Below, in pieces: positions 20,952 through 32,379 of a DNA stretch of 64,000 nt. Position 1 is the first letter of the stretch, and every line of letters begins with the position of its first letter. This DNA is from Acanthosepion lycidas (Eukaryota > Mollusca > Cephalopoda > Sepiida > Sepiidae): the NCBI GenBank assembly GCA_963932145.1, contig OZ010587.1:110843329-110907328 (forward strand), written 5' to 3'. The notes beneath the pieces are model-generated. The model worked only from the letters and a program-made list of their open reading frames with translations. It was not told the DNA's origin and did no database searches. A program made the position numbers and the translations under genes.

Positions 20952-21120
20952 GTTTCAACAGCAAACGCACGTCGTGCACAGGTCCAAGCCATGATGGCAA
21001 CTGATGGCAACAAAACATAAGACATTAGTTTAAGGAAGACACCATTGTTCCTTATCTAGGTTCACTATCACCACACATGTGATAGTTTAAAATGTGGGAG
21101 GTTTTCCTGTCGCACCCTGT
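20576..21120. mobile_element. Non-autonomous DNA transposon, 545 bp, ~33-bp terminal inverted repeats
   Basis: The left terminus ACAGGGTGTGACAGAAACAC (continuing CTCCCACATTTTAAA) is inverted at the right terminus (TTTAAAATGTGGGAGG...CGCACCCTGT). About 28 of 33 positions match by eye. The interior has no transposase motif and contains a 30-base A run at 20921-20950. The target duplication is not clear. Confidence 0.8.
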
Positions 21121-21164
21121 GATTCATTTAATGAGAGATGATCAAAATTATTTAGAGTCGATAG

Positions 21165-21680
21165 TAATCTTTTTTATCATTCACCCCAAGCAAGGTGCGA
21201 ATGCCATCAGTACGCAGGATGCAATAGGAAGTGGAAATGAAAGAGAAAACTGAGAATATGTAGGATTGAGGAAAGAACAAAAGATTAACGGGATTCAAGA
21301 AAACAGAATGTAAACGATTGTAGTTGCCTCTAAATTTTTGAAGATTGTAGTTATCAAGGAAGCAAGTAAACGGAAGGGGGGTTCCACAGGTGAGAAGTGC
21401 GAGAAAAGAAACTGTTAGAGTAGAAATGGTGGTTGCATTTAGCTATATCAACAATAAAAAGGGTGAGACCTAGATGCCACTAGCACGCTTAAATTCATGT
21501 TGTCGGAGCACCAGGCAAAAAAGCTTGTCAGAGCAGTAGCCATGAAAATATTTGTAGAAAAGACAGAGAGAAGTCACGTCACGTTGGTGGACGGTGACTG
21601 AAGTCGAGATGCCTGGTCAGGATCGAATACATTGCAGATCCTTCTTTGGATTGTTGTCCTGAGAAATACAAGAAACATGC
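21165..21680 (-). mobile_element. Jockey/CR1-like LINE 3' end
   Basis: The minus strand ends in TTGCTTGGGGTGAATGATAA, the same 3' terminus as the LINE at 45.2 kb (CTTGCTTGGGGTGAA). The upstream part (CAGGATCGAATACATTGCAG in plus reading, near 21620) is colinear with the 57.4 kb copy. The coding region is heavily degraded. Confidence 0.75.
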
Positions 21681-21850
21681 CTTATTCAGCTGCTTTTATA
21701 TACAATGAATTAGTCCTGGCGACACAGATGAAATTGACATCTGTATAAAGAAGGCTTTTTTTTTGTCTGGTAACAACACCTGAGTAGCAGGAAAAGAGTA
21801 GAGACTAAAAAGTATGTCTCTTTGGAGTCATTTTTCTGATTCCTTTTGTA

Positions 21851-22385
21851 TTTAAACTGAATATATTTTCTAATAAATGTATCATTTTAAAAGGACAAAC
21901 AATTCAGATCTGAAATTTTATCTTGCTGAAGTGATAGGTACCGAATTAAAAGAAGATGGTACTTTCCGACGTACGCGGATTGAAGGAATCTAAAATGAAA
22001 TATTCAAACTCAATGCTATAAACCGGCTTTCTGTAATCAGTTTGATGACTATATATTTTGTAACAAATGAAACATTTTAAATGGCAAACAGTTCAGATTT
22101 CAAATTTGATCTTGCCTAAGTGATAGGTACCGAATTATTAATAGATGGTATTAGGTTGGTGCAAAAATAATGTCGTTTTTTGACGTTCAACTTTATGTGA
22201 GAAAACGACATTATTCTTGCACCAAGCTAATACTTTCCGACGATCGCCTATTGAAGGAATCTAAAATGAAATATTCAAACTTAATACTATAAACCTGCGT
22301 TCTGTAATCAGTTTGATGACTATATATTTTCTAATAAATGAAACATTTAAAATTGCAAACAATTTAGATTTCAAATTTGATCATA
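21851..22385. repeat. Tandem repeat, ~189-bp unit, two and a partial copy
   Basis: Landmarks GTGATAGGTACCGAATTA, CCGACG, TTGAAGGAATCTAAAATGAA and CTGTAATCAGTTTGATGACT recur in the same order. After subtracting the MITE in the second copy, the CTGTAATCAG words are 189 bp apart. A third, partial unit follows at 22311-22385. Confidence 0.88.
22151..22230. mobile_element. MADE1-like mariner MITE, 80 bp, TA target duplication
   Basis: Near-palindromic 80-bp element starting TTAGGTTGGTGCAAAAATAA and ending TTATTCTTGCACCAAGCTAA, flanked by TA on both sides. The neighbouring tandem unit keeps the empty site GATGGTACTTTCC, which proves the boundaries and the TA duplication. The terminal sequence is that of the mariner subfamily that includes human Hsmar1 and its 80-bp MITE MADE1. 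Confidence 0.95.
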
Positions 22386-22399
22386 TTGCTGTCAGCGAA

Positions 22400-22760
22400 G
22401 CGACGGTGATCGACCTTTTATAAACAAAAGGAATGGTGCAAAAAAGAAATCTATCTGTATCTTTATTGAAGCGTCTATAATCTTCAGCAATATCCCTGGT
22501 GAACCAGGGATAAAATGACTGTCACAAGCATCATTCACTAATTTAATTTCTTGCAACAAGTCTTTCGTTCTTAAAAGAAGTTCTCACTGAAAGAAAAGAA
22601 TGACATTCTTTTATCCGACCCTCCCACGAGATCATAAAGTCCACCATTCCGTACTACAGTTAACTGCGAGTTTCCTAATATACTCCAAGAGTTGTATGGT
22701 ATGCGCCACGCCAGGATTACGCCCCCAGTGTACCAAGGTGGGGTAGTTCTCTGCTAACTA
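22400..22760. other. Unassigned spacer
   Basis: No recognisable feature other than short AT-rich sequence. Confidence 0.5.
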
Positions 22761-22764
22761 GAGA

Positions 22765-23315
22765 AATTATCTCTACCGAATATCTGTGTATATCTTTGAG
22801 ATGAAGTATTATAATTATTTACATTATTTACATTATTCAAAATGTTATCCTCATCTTCATTGCCATATGCATAACGTTTCATCCGTTGTACGTTCTGGCA
22901 TTCTTCAGGTGATTGGAATTTTCGAATCGAACCCTTTATTTCGTCCACCGGAGTAGATTGTTCTAGTTCCACGTGCCATACCTCTTCCGGATGTCTCAGT
23001 TATTTCTCTTTAACTCAGCTGGAGCCTGGTATTGAACTCACAACTCTTTGGTCTAGTCACTGGATCTAGCCAACGTCTTTATCCACTGGGCCATGTGTCC
23101 TTGAGTTAAAGGGAAATAACTGAGACATCCGGAAGAGGCATGGCACGTGGAACTAGAACAATCTACTCCGGTGGACAAAATAAAGGGTTCGATTCGAAAA
23201 TTCCAATCACCTGAAGGAGACCGAAACGTTGTGAATATGGCAATGAAGATAAGGATAATAGTCCGAATAATGTAAATAATGTAAACTCTCTACCGAAGTT
23301 TAAATTAAGATTTTG
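22765..23315 (-). mobile_element. Inverted SINE dimer 2, family B, tRNA head as the loop
   Basis: A full SINE on the minus strand (head around 23101-23018: GGACACATGGCCCAGTGGAT and GAGTTCAATACCAGG) continues to about 22768. Starting at 23102 the headless remainder of the same SINE runs on the plus strand (GAGTTAAAGGGAAATAACTG, GGCATGGCACGTGGAACTAG, ...CCGAAACGTTGTGAATATGG). The arms are about 210-250 bp and match closely; the loop is just the tRNA-like head. Its minus-strand open frame at 22754-22972 lies within the SINE. Confidence 0.9.
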
Positions 23316-23464
23316 GCATACACTAGACAGAAGGATAAAAGTGAACAATAAAGAATTGTTTGCTATTGATTGCTGAACAGTCCCTTTCAATCTTACCTGC
23401 AATAGAGTGAGATTTAAGATTTGCTCCTAGTTTAATTAGTACATGCACCGGTTTTGAATTCAGA

Positions 23465-23650
23465 GGTGGATTTCTCCTAGACTGGTTGCCAACAACAGCT
23501 AGTGAGCCCAGTTTACCCTGCTATTTTATCAGTAGTTTGTGTGTGGGGGAGAAGTGATGGATTCACACATTTCCCAATATTATTTGTGCGAAAGTGAATG
23601 CAACAACTTCACCCGGAATTCGAACTTGGTTTGTCGCGTTGTCTTTCCGA
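23465..23650 (-). mobile_element. SINE family A copy
   Basis: The reverse complement has a head GTTGACGACTCGGAAAGACA with B-box-like AGTTCGAATTCCGGG, then TGGGAAATGTGTGAATCCAT, AAATAGCAGGGTAAACTGG and TGGCAACCAGTC. Open frames on both strands here are incidental. Confidence 0.78.
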
Positions 23651-23689
23651 GTCGTCAACCGTTGCACTGACATTAGTTTGGCTTCAATT

Positions 23690-23977
23690 TTAAGTAAAGC
23701 AGTTACAATGAAATTATTGGAAACTATCAGAAAAAGAAAAGGCAGCGGAGATTTTGGTATGAATAATATGGAGAGAAAGCTTGGAGAATTTAACACTCAA
23801 AAGGTAAAAGAAGTCGAGGAAAGAACCGGGTAGCCTACTCGACAAGCCTAAGTAAATAGACAGCGGAAAAAACACAAAGACCAAAGGAGTCATAAAGAGG
23901 AAAACATTAGTGTCATCAACAAAACGGGAAAGTGTGGTAAACCATGATCACCTATGTTATGAAGAGACGTGACACAG
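23690..23977 (+). mobile_element. RTE-like LINE 3' end with (GATA)n tail
   Basis: Plus-strand LLETIRKRKGSGDFG matches the LLRNIRKRQLEFFG region of RTE elements. The final codons near 23930-23975 (a KLWRTMITYVMKR-like stretch across a frame change) match the ends of the copies at 4.44 and 15.2 kb. The open frame at 23594-23833 on the plus strand is partly this LINE. Confidence 0.72.
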
Positions 23978-24009
23978 ACAGATAGATAGATAGATAGATA
24001 GATAGAGAT

Positions 24010-24040
<31 letters not shown>

Positions 24041-24042
24041 AT
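23978..24042. repeat. (GATA)n then (GA)n microsatellite
   Basis: GATA units at 23978-24008 grade into GA repeats. They start right at the LINE 3' end. Confidence 0.93.
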
Positions 24043-24515
24043 ATCTGGTAGCTTTTAACTGAGAATCAATGACAGCAAGTCTCCTCAAAACTTTTACACC
24101 CGCCTCAGTCAGTATTCTTGTGGAATTCAAGACGGTTGTTCTTGTCTGATGATTTGAAGTTGTTTTTCGATTTTTTGGTTCCATTTACAAGAGTCTTCGA
24201 GACGCTCCAGATTCCCTAATTAAAAAGTAAATTGTTATTTCTTTTTTTTATTAAAATAATTATAATTTTAAGCTGGAATAAATAGGAAGGAAACCAGTAA
24301 AAAAGAGTTCTACTCATTTCTGCAATTGTTGTACACCTCCACCTACACACCCACCGGCTTCTTTAACGGCGGCTGTGGCAATTCTCTATGGTCCATTCAT
24401 TGAGACGCGCTTTCTTTGTTTCATTCATTAATTTTCCATTTGCATGACATCACTAACTAAGCACTCACTCCCCCCCTCTCTCTCTTTTCTCCACTTATCT
24501 TTTTTTTCAGGCCTG

Positions 24516-24519
24516 TTTT

Positions 24520-24581
<62 letters not shown>

Positions 24582-24608
24582 TTTCTTTCTTTCTTTCTTT
24601 CTTTCTTT
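24516..24608. repeat. (TTTC)n microsatellite
   Basis: More than 20 TTTC units with one interruption. Confidence 0.96.
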
Positions 24609-24619
24609 GCTAAACACAA

Positions 24620-25778
24620 GTGAATTGTTTTGAATTTGAAAATTAAAAAAAGTCTTTATTTCAGTTTAATTTTATTTAATTCATTCATTATTATTATTAT
24701 TATTATTATTGCGGCTGTGAAACATCACCATCGTTATAATCAACATCAGGGTCTCGTTGTTTTTACTAGAAAAAAAGTTGTTATTGTTATCATCGTTTCT
24801 ATTTGTCTAATAATCAATAACCATAGAATTATTTCAAAATAAAGCTGGCAATTATTACAATAAAAGAAATACGAATAAATGGAATTTTATATTTTCTATG
24901 AAGTATGAAGAAAATGACAAAATGTTGTAGCATTGCGCCTTGGAACAGCAACTGGTTGGGATTTACGTGCCGCTGATCAAAGTGATTGCTATGGATGGAT
25001 GATGAAAATTTGGCATGATCAAAAAGTGAATGCGCTGTCGAAAAATTGCGAACGACAAAAGACAATTGAAGGAATCATTCTGTTTTATTCGTGTGCTTCA
25101 ACAAAGAAACAGGATGGCTGTACTAGAGATTGGAGAATGGGAAAAATAGAATTCATTTCTCGTAGTGCTGAGCAAGGCGACTATCTCTAGCTGGCAAAAT
25201 AGATCCTCTTTTATGGAACTCCTCTCATCGGAAGCTTAATTAGGGAAAATCAGAAGTCACAGCCCCCAATCCTTGCACGTTCCAAACAGGATATTTTTGT
25301 CCAGACTTGACCTATCATTAAAGAGTCATTCTTCAACTACAAGCTCATTAAATGAGCATAATCGTATATCTGTACAGTATCTTTTTCAACAACAAAAAAA
25401 CCTTCTATTCATTTTAAGAAGTCTTCATATTTTTGTTTGCTTTCTTTCGCAATTCCCAGATTTTTATTCTACTGCCGTTAAACAGCGTATATCGGAAATA
25501 AAGATAAAGAATCTCTGATCGTGAGTGGGACCGGGTGGGTGAGCTTCATAGTCGGGTGTCGAAAGTCTTTTACTTTTTAGGATGAGGCAGCCAAGGAGAC
25601 TTGGGATTCACATTTAATCACTTGAGAATCAGACACCGTCTGAGCGGATATGGTTACTCAAACTGTAGGTAATTCTAACTACAAAGTCACGAGTTGCTTT
25701 TAGCGCCTTAGCCTGTGCTTCATGTACCCTGGGACACCCTCAGCAACTGGGTGTCCTGATGTCTATTGAGTTTGTATA

Positions 25779-25780
<2 letters not shown>
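24620..25780. other. Unassigned segment with one (ATT)n tract
   Basis: An (ATT)n run lies at about 24686-24711. An open frame of 85 codons at 24933-25190 on the plus strand has ordinary composition but no domain I recognise and no exon signals I can support. GGACACCctcagcaactGGGTGTCC near 25730 is a short hairpin. Confidence 0.45.

Positions 25781-25781
<1 letters not shown>

Positions 25782-25829
<48 letters not shown>
25782..25829. repeat. (TA)n microsatellite
   Basis: About 23 TA units. Confidence 0.96.
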
Positions 25830-25831
<2 letters not shown>

Positions 25832-25913
25832 TAATGAAAAATTTGGTAATTCGTATGGATAATCCCAAGGAGGATGTAATCCAGAGAGCTCAATGTTAAA
25901 TCAGAGCAATTAT

Positions 25914-25968
25914 TAATTCAATTTAAATAGAAAATAGACAACCTTAGGAGGTTGATTGTTTTCTATTT

Positions 25969-26022
<54 letters not shown>

Positions 26023-26105
26023 CTCTAGTCTGTATTGAGGACTCTTTTAAGAATAGTATTTGTTGGTTATTGGAATTTATTCCGAATACACCAATCCTAT
26101 ACTTG

Positions 26106-26156
<51 letters not shown>
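25914..26156. repeat. Inverted repeat followed by two (TA)n microsatellites
   Basis: ATTCAATTTAAATAGAAAA at about 25917 pairs with TTTTCTATTTAAATTGAAT at about 25958. TA runs follow at 25975-26019 and 26108-26156. The minus-strand open frame across them is a repeat artefact. Confidence 0.85.
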
Positions 26157-26159
<3 letters not shown>

Positions 26160-26160
<1 letters not shown>

Positions 26161-26635
26161 AAATATGAATGACAAAGCGAAAAAAGTTCGTGTAACGCGT
26201 TTCGTCTTTTAGGACATAATCGGACTAAAGTAATGATTTTGTTGATGGAATTATATATGTATATGAGCAGGAGGGTAGAACGTAAAAACGCAAGCGTTCT
26301 ATTATAATTATTTACGGACAGGAAACGCTGAAGACGTTGGAACGTTGAAATTCTAAGTTTTTAAATTTCATTTTTTCTCAGATGTGTTTGGGCATTTAGT
26401 CTACCTGATTTCATTCTGTCTCCTTATGCTTTTGTTTTTATCATTTTTATTATTAAGTATGCCACATTGTGATAAAAGAAGATCTGCCAAGAAAGGTGAA
26501 ATGTTGTAATAATCTGGACACAAATTAACACATTCTAGCAATCAAAGCATTTTCCATACACTTTCGCCTTAGTAAATTGTTTTCTTTTTTAATTAAAGTA
26601 GCATTTTTAAATCGAAGTGATAGTCACATTCATTA
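26160..26635. other. Unassigned spacer
   Basis: Contains AACGCGTTTCGTC at about 26196, the reverse of the GACGAAACGCGT motif found in foldback elements elsewhere in the window. Otherwise nothing is recognised. Confidence 0.45.
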
Positions 26636-26639
26636 AGGT

Positions 26640-29600
26640 GCGGTGAGCAACTAATGCATTGAGTGTGTTGTTTTGTAAAATATAGACAAAACCGACCCCA
26701 TGTTTGCTGGGGTCTATGGTCAATTTTTGCCCGAGCCTATGGGTTCGGAATCGCCCCACCTAAAAACCGGCTTTGTGCCACATCCTGCCTTCTGGTGAAA
26801 TTTGATAAGTACCTAGCCGTCATGAACCAGACAGTTCGCTGTTTGGCTCGTGACTGACAAAACTCTCTCTTCGAGTAAAGGATGTCTCAGTTGGGACTCT
26901 GTCTACGGATAGAGATTCAGCTGGGAAGAACATACAAGCAAACCACCAACAACAGCAACAGAAGAAGCAACAACAAAATAAACAGTTGTTGGAAATACAA
27001 AAACAGCAACAGGAGTTTTTGGATATAATTCTGAAGAAAACAATAAATTCATCGACGTATCTTACGCCGGACGCTGTCCAAAACACCATATCATAATTTA
27101 TATACACTCCTGATGAGGGACTGACTTTTCTGCGTATTGTCGTTGAGGAAAATATCTCCGATAGAATATGAAATATACTTCAATTACATATTACCGAAAA
27201 AACAAATGAAATCGGCTTTGAAGACACGGTACACATTCTGACGAAAATCTTTAGTGACAAGAGCTTTTTGTTTAATGCTCGTTGGAGGTGCTTGAATCTA
27301 ACCAAATAAGAGGACGAAAACTTTTCACGTATGCTGGTATCGTCAATAAAGAATGTGAAAGGTTTAGAATAAACGCAATGGCTCCAGAAATGTTCAAAGG
27401 ATTAATTTTCGTGCAAGATTTAACAGCTAAAAAGATGCTGAAATACGAGCCAAAATTTTAACAAAAATTGAACAAAACAGTAATATTACACTGCAAGAAA
27501 TAGTGGATGATTGTCAAACAATGCTAAATCTGAAACATGGTGCTGAAGAAATTCAGAAAAAAAGAATGTGCACAGGTGCAAGCAAAGGACAAATTTACAA
27601 AAAGGAGAAGAAATCCTTGTTTCAGATGTGATAACTTACATCTTAGAAAAGTCTGTCGATTTAAAAATACAGAATGTTGTAAGTGTGATAAACGAGGAGA
27701 TATAAAGTCACAGTATAAAACCAAACTAAGAAAAAATTATCACAGGAAGAAATTAGTACACAGCATTGCGACGGAAAAAATGATCGCAGAAAACAAAAGA
27801 AAATTTGTAAATGTGAAAATAAATAATATGGATGTGAAAATGCTACTGTACACTGGTAGCGATATTTCAATAATTAGTGAAACCACATGGAAGGAAATTT
27901 GAAAGACTATTAAAAAAAAAAGTTCGAGAGTCGCGATTTTAGTTTCTGGTGAGAATTTTTATTTATTTATTTTTTTCTGAAGAAATAATCTGCAATGTCA
28001 TTTTTCTTAATAAGCATGTTAAAATTAAAGATTATGTATTAAAAATGCTACAAATTTATTCGGAACAGACTTGATGGAACTATTTGAACTTTGGGATTTG
28101 ACGATAAACGTTTATTGTAAGTTGACATGTAACCAATTTAAAAATTCAGGGCGAAAATCTTAAGGAAGAATTAAAAAAATGTTTTCCAGATGTTCTGTCA
28201 ATTGAACTGGGCCAGTGTTCAAAATTCAAAACGGATTTTCAAGTAAGAAATGGTTCGACACAAATATTTAAACCGAAACGGAGCGTACCATTCGCAGCAT
28301 TAGAACAAGTTAATGAAGAGTTGGACAGACTCAAAAGAATTGGTGTAATAGAAAAAAACTAACCATTCGTAGTGGAATGCACCAACGGTGTATGTAGAGA
28401 AAAAAAAAATGTGTTTGCGCAGATTCTCGACTGAAGTTGTTTAGAAACACATAACTACCCATTACCATGTCCAGAAGAAATTTGAACGGCGGAAGAATAT
28501 TTTCAAAGCTGGATCTCTCTGAAGCAGATTGAAAACGAATGTTCAGAATTAACGACCATAAATACGTACAGAGGATTATATAAATTTTAGCCGTATTTCT
28601 TTTGGTATAAAGGTGGCACTAGCTATTTTTCAACAAGCCAGTGATACCATTCTTGCAGATTGCGACTTCGCTGTGGCGTATCTGGACGACATTTTGATCA
28701 AAAGTGTGTCGAAAGAAAACGTGAAAGCAATTTTGGGAAAACTAAGAGAATATTGATTCACGCTTAATGAAGAAAAATGTGAATTGTTTCTGCAGAAAAA
28801 TAAATACCTTGGTCAAATTATTGATAAAAATGGTAGGCAACCAGATCCATCGATGGAAACTACAATTAAAAATATACTTCCACCAATAAGCGTTACTATG
28901 TCACAAGCTTTTATAGGACTGGCTAATTACTATCAAATTTATGTACATGATATATATAAGGTAAGGGCTCCACTTAACGATCTATTTAAAAAAGGAGTAA
29001 AGTGGAATTGGAATGATAAATATCCAAAGTCGTTTGATGAAATAAAAAAAGACTTGCGTTTGGTTTATCATTAGCACACTACGACCCAAAAGCAGAAATT
29101 ATAGTGGCGTCATATGCAAGTGAATACGGTATTGGAGCTGGGATTTCACACAGATACGTTAGCGATTAAAATGAAAGCCTTCGCTCATGTTTCACGCTCG
29201 CTTCAACCATCAGAGAAAAATTACAGCCAGATAGAAAAAGAGACTCTAGCAATTATATTTGTTGTGAAGAAATTTCATAAATTTAATCATGGAATAAATT
29301 TTAGGTTGCAAAAAGACCACAGACCTTTATTAACAATATATGGTTCAAAGAAAGGTATACATACTCATACAACTATTAGATTACAACGCTGGGGTATCAT
29401 CCTGTTAAACTATGATTTTATAGTGGAGTACCAACCGTCTAAAAATTAGAACATGAGAATGGATTATCAAGATTAATACCTAAAATCGCGGAACTATTTG
29501 AGGAATCGGTCATTGCAGCACTAAAAATTGAAATGGAAATGAAAAACATTTTGTGCAACGTAATACGAGAGTTACCAGTTACCCTGGATGAAATAAAACA

Positions 29601-30330
29601 AAAGCAATAAATGACGTCTTTATAGCGAAAATAAAAAAGCAATTGAAAGAAAGTAACATAGAACGAAGTCCAAACTTAAACGCGTGCTCGATTTGCAATG
29701 GTATCGTAATGTACGGTCAAAGAGTTCCAATACCGAGTGTGTTACAAAAACGAATTTTGAAAGATTTTCATTGCGGACATCCTGGTATTTCTAGAACGTA
29801 ATCTTTGATGAAAAGTTTCGTATATTAGACCGAAATGGACAAAGATATTGAAAGAATACTGAGAGCGTGCCGAGGTTGCGCTCGAGCAGCAAAGCTACCT
29901 ATCACAAAGATAGAACCTTGACCAAAGACAGACACTCCGTAGTCAAAAATGCATATAGATTTTTCAAGTCAAATCAATGGATTATGTTATCTAGTTTATA
30001 GTTTCACAAAATGGCCGGAAATTTTTAAGTGCAAATATCCAACATCCTCAGTAACAGTGAACTTTTTGCATGAACTGTTTGAGAGATATAGCATACTAGA
30101 TACCATAGTATCTAATAACGGAACGCAATTCACGGGTAAAGAATTCCAAGATTTTTGAAATATGTTCTCCATTGAACATGTTACGACCCTGCCGTATCAC
30201 CTAAGGTCGAACGGACAAGCGGAACTGTTTGTGGGAACGTTCAAAAGAGCGTTGAAGAAATCAAACCTAAAGCTAAATGAAGAATCACTTCAAAATCTTC
30301 TTCCCCTGATATAGCATCCACAACGGCTCG
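26640..30330 (+). mobile_element. Ty3/gypsy LTR retrotransposon remnant, broken
   Basis: Domain order on the plus strand is gag (about 26.65-27.7 kb, ending in a zinc-knuckle region near 27.6-27.7 kb), aspartic protease (about 27.84-27.89 kb), reverse transcriptase (about 28.15-28.95 kb), RNase H (about 29.05-29.45 kb) and integrase (about 29.65-30.3 kb). Integrase after RNase H places it in Ty3/gypsy rather than copia. No envelope gene and no convincing long terminal repeats were seen. It is clearly a fossil, with well over a dozen breaks, so probably old. It is AT-rich like its surroundings. Confidence 0.9.
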
Positions 30331-30491
30331 AACCAGCGCTGTGATTACTACGACATTCGATCTTCCACTGCTCAGAGATGACGAACACAATGTCGGCAGA
30401 GTTGATGTAGATCGAAGCGGCCAGTGACCAACAAACAGCTTGGACCAGCGTCAGCACTAACCAGTGCCGAGCTAACCCTGTGGATTAAAAC

Positions 30492-30522
30492 GTCGTCCTA
30501 AGACTGAGGGTCTTAGGACGAC
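30492..30522. other. Perfect 13-bp hairpin
   Basis: GTCGTCCTAAGAC and GTCTTAGGACGAC are exact reverse complements with a 5-base loop. The stretch is richer in G and C than its surroundings. No poly-T run follows immediately. It lies just beyond the retroelement remnant. Confidence 0.85.
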
Positions 30523-30559
30523 AGGGACCGGACCACTAAACGCGGTTACACCACCGGAT

Positions 30560-31320
30560 GTAGGCGGAGGTAAAAGGTGTTATAGTCTTACTTGATTAAG
30601 AAATTTAAATGTTCAATTTACTATGTAAAAAAATGCAAAACTGGACACTAATTTTGTGTTTGATTTTATGTAAATAGATGATTAATTCAAAATTTCAAAA
30701 GCCTAAATGAAGAAAAGTATATTTTATTGTTTGGGTTAACATTTCAGGGTTACGGTTTTTCTAACACCATTAGTTGAATTTTTAGCCAGAAACAAAAAAG
30801 ACAAAAATGGGGATCAATTTTTATCTTTTTAGGCTTTTGTAATTTAAAATTACAGATTCATGAAAACGGACACAAAGTAAAGATTCAGTTTAACTAACTT
30901 ATAGTCTAAATGGAGCACTGTAAAAAAATAAAATTTAATTTTCCCCAAAGTGTACGGTCATATTCATTTAAAGAAACGTAATGTATAATAACTAGATGCT
31001 CATTTACGAGTATACTCGTCTGTTAGCGTGACTTGTTAATCCCTGGTGAAGATGCCTGCTTAGATATATTTATGTTTCTTCAAAACCTCCAGAGTCAACC
31101 TGTGATCTATACTGCAACTATGACCTTAGTTACAGTTTAAGGGAGAGAGTAAAGAATCTGGCATGATTAGCAGTTGAACAATGCCAGTACACTCACACCC
31201 TCGGTCACGATGACATGCGACTTAGTGCTAGCGAACAGTTTCGCTTGTCTAATTTCACTGACAAGGCTTGCGTCAACCCACAGTATGTATTTTTACAAAC
31301 ATTTTCCAACGGTGCTGCGT
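30560..31320. other. Unassigned AT-rich spacer
   Basis: No feature recognised apart from a 14-bp palindrome ACGAGTATACTCGT near 31006. Confidence 0.5.
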
Positions 31321-31324
31321 GCTG

Positions 31325-31456
31325 GCATTGACTCCCAGGGCCTATAATATCAAGAGGTCACCTCCTCGACAAATTGATTACAATGGGATCCGAACCCAGG
31401 TCTCATGGTTGGAATGTTCTAAACATTTAACCGCAAAGCCACACAAAAAACCTGTA
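31325..31456 (-). mobile_element. tRNA-derived SINE, third head type
   Basis: The reverse complement begins with GTGGCTTTGCGGTTAAATGT (A-box-like) and has CCTGGGTTCGGATCCCATTG (B-box-like), typical of octopus tRNA-SINE heads. A short tail follows (GAGGAGGTGACCTC). Confidence 0.75.
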
Positions 31457-31459
31457 GAA

Positions 31460-32375
31460 AATATATTTTTCCGACGAAAATATATATTTTGTTTTTTAAC
31501 CAAATTTTTAGCGACTATCGGAATAAAAATATAAACAATTGTGATTATTGGGTCATACAGACGTTTGATTTTCGCCTATCGGGGGGAGAGGTCATCAAAT
31601 TAAAAGCATAATCATGTTGTTTTATCAATATTTTGTTGCTTGTGTCTCCCGTTAAAGTTGCTATTAAATTACAGTTAAAAAGAAGGGAAAATAGAGGGAA
31701 ATAATGAAAATGCCACTATTAAACTAAAAGAAGAAAGAGAGAAGCGAAGTTGAGAAGGTGAAATATTGACGCAGTGGGGGTGGTGTCTGCAAATGTTATT
31801 GGAATGGGAAGGAGAGATTGGAATGGGAAGGAGAGACTGAAATTGGATCAGTGTAGACGTCGAGATGCGAAATTTTTTGGTAGTGCCGACATCATTTGAA
31901 TTCCACTATTGTTACGCTTTCAGCTCCTCTCCCCTCTTCTTTCTCTCTCAACCCTCTCCCTTTGATTCTGTATCTCTCTACCTCGACTTGTTTTCGCCTT
32001 GTTATTTATTCTTTTCATCTTTTACTGACCCAGTTCTTTCTTTCTTTCTTTCTTTCTTTCTTCTACTTAATTGTCTCTTTCTTTTTTCTATATTTTTTAT
32101 TTATTTATGTACTCACTTTTCTTTCCTATTGATTTTTATTAGACTTAACTCACAAGTAGGAGTCACTCAGTACGGATCGAATGTCTTATCTCTACAAGAA
32201 TCAGATTAGATAAACAAAAAATGGACCATTTATTTATCTCTTGTTTAAATTAAAAGCCTTGACAGAATTCAAAATCGTTTATGCGTTTCTTGTAGGGGGT
32301 GACATTTTCCACTCTACAACCCCTTTCCCCACAGACGCAACGTTAAAATCTATCACTACTCTATCACTATTTCTG
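31460..32375. other. Unassigned segment with a (TTTC)n tract
   Basis: A TTTC run lies at about 32036-32063. The 114- and 78-codon frames at 31865-32209 lie in C/T-rich sequence with biased, repeat-like composition, and I do not support them as genes. Confidence 0.5.
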
Positions 32376-32379
32376 TGTT

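Noticed and set aside
24933-25190. 85-codon frame that could be an exon
   Set aside because: No recognisable motif and no convincing splice sites. Left as unassigned.
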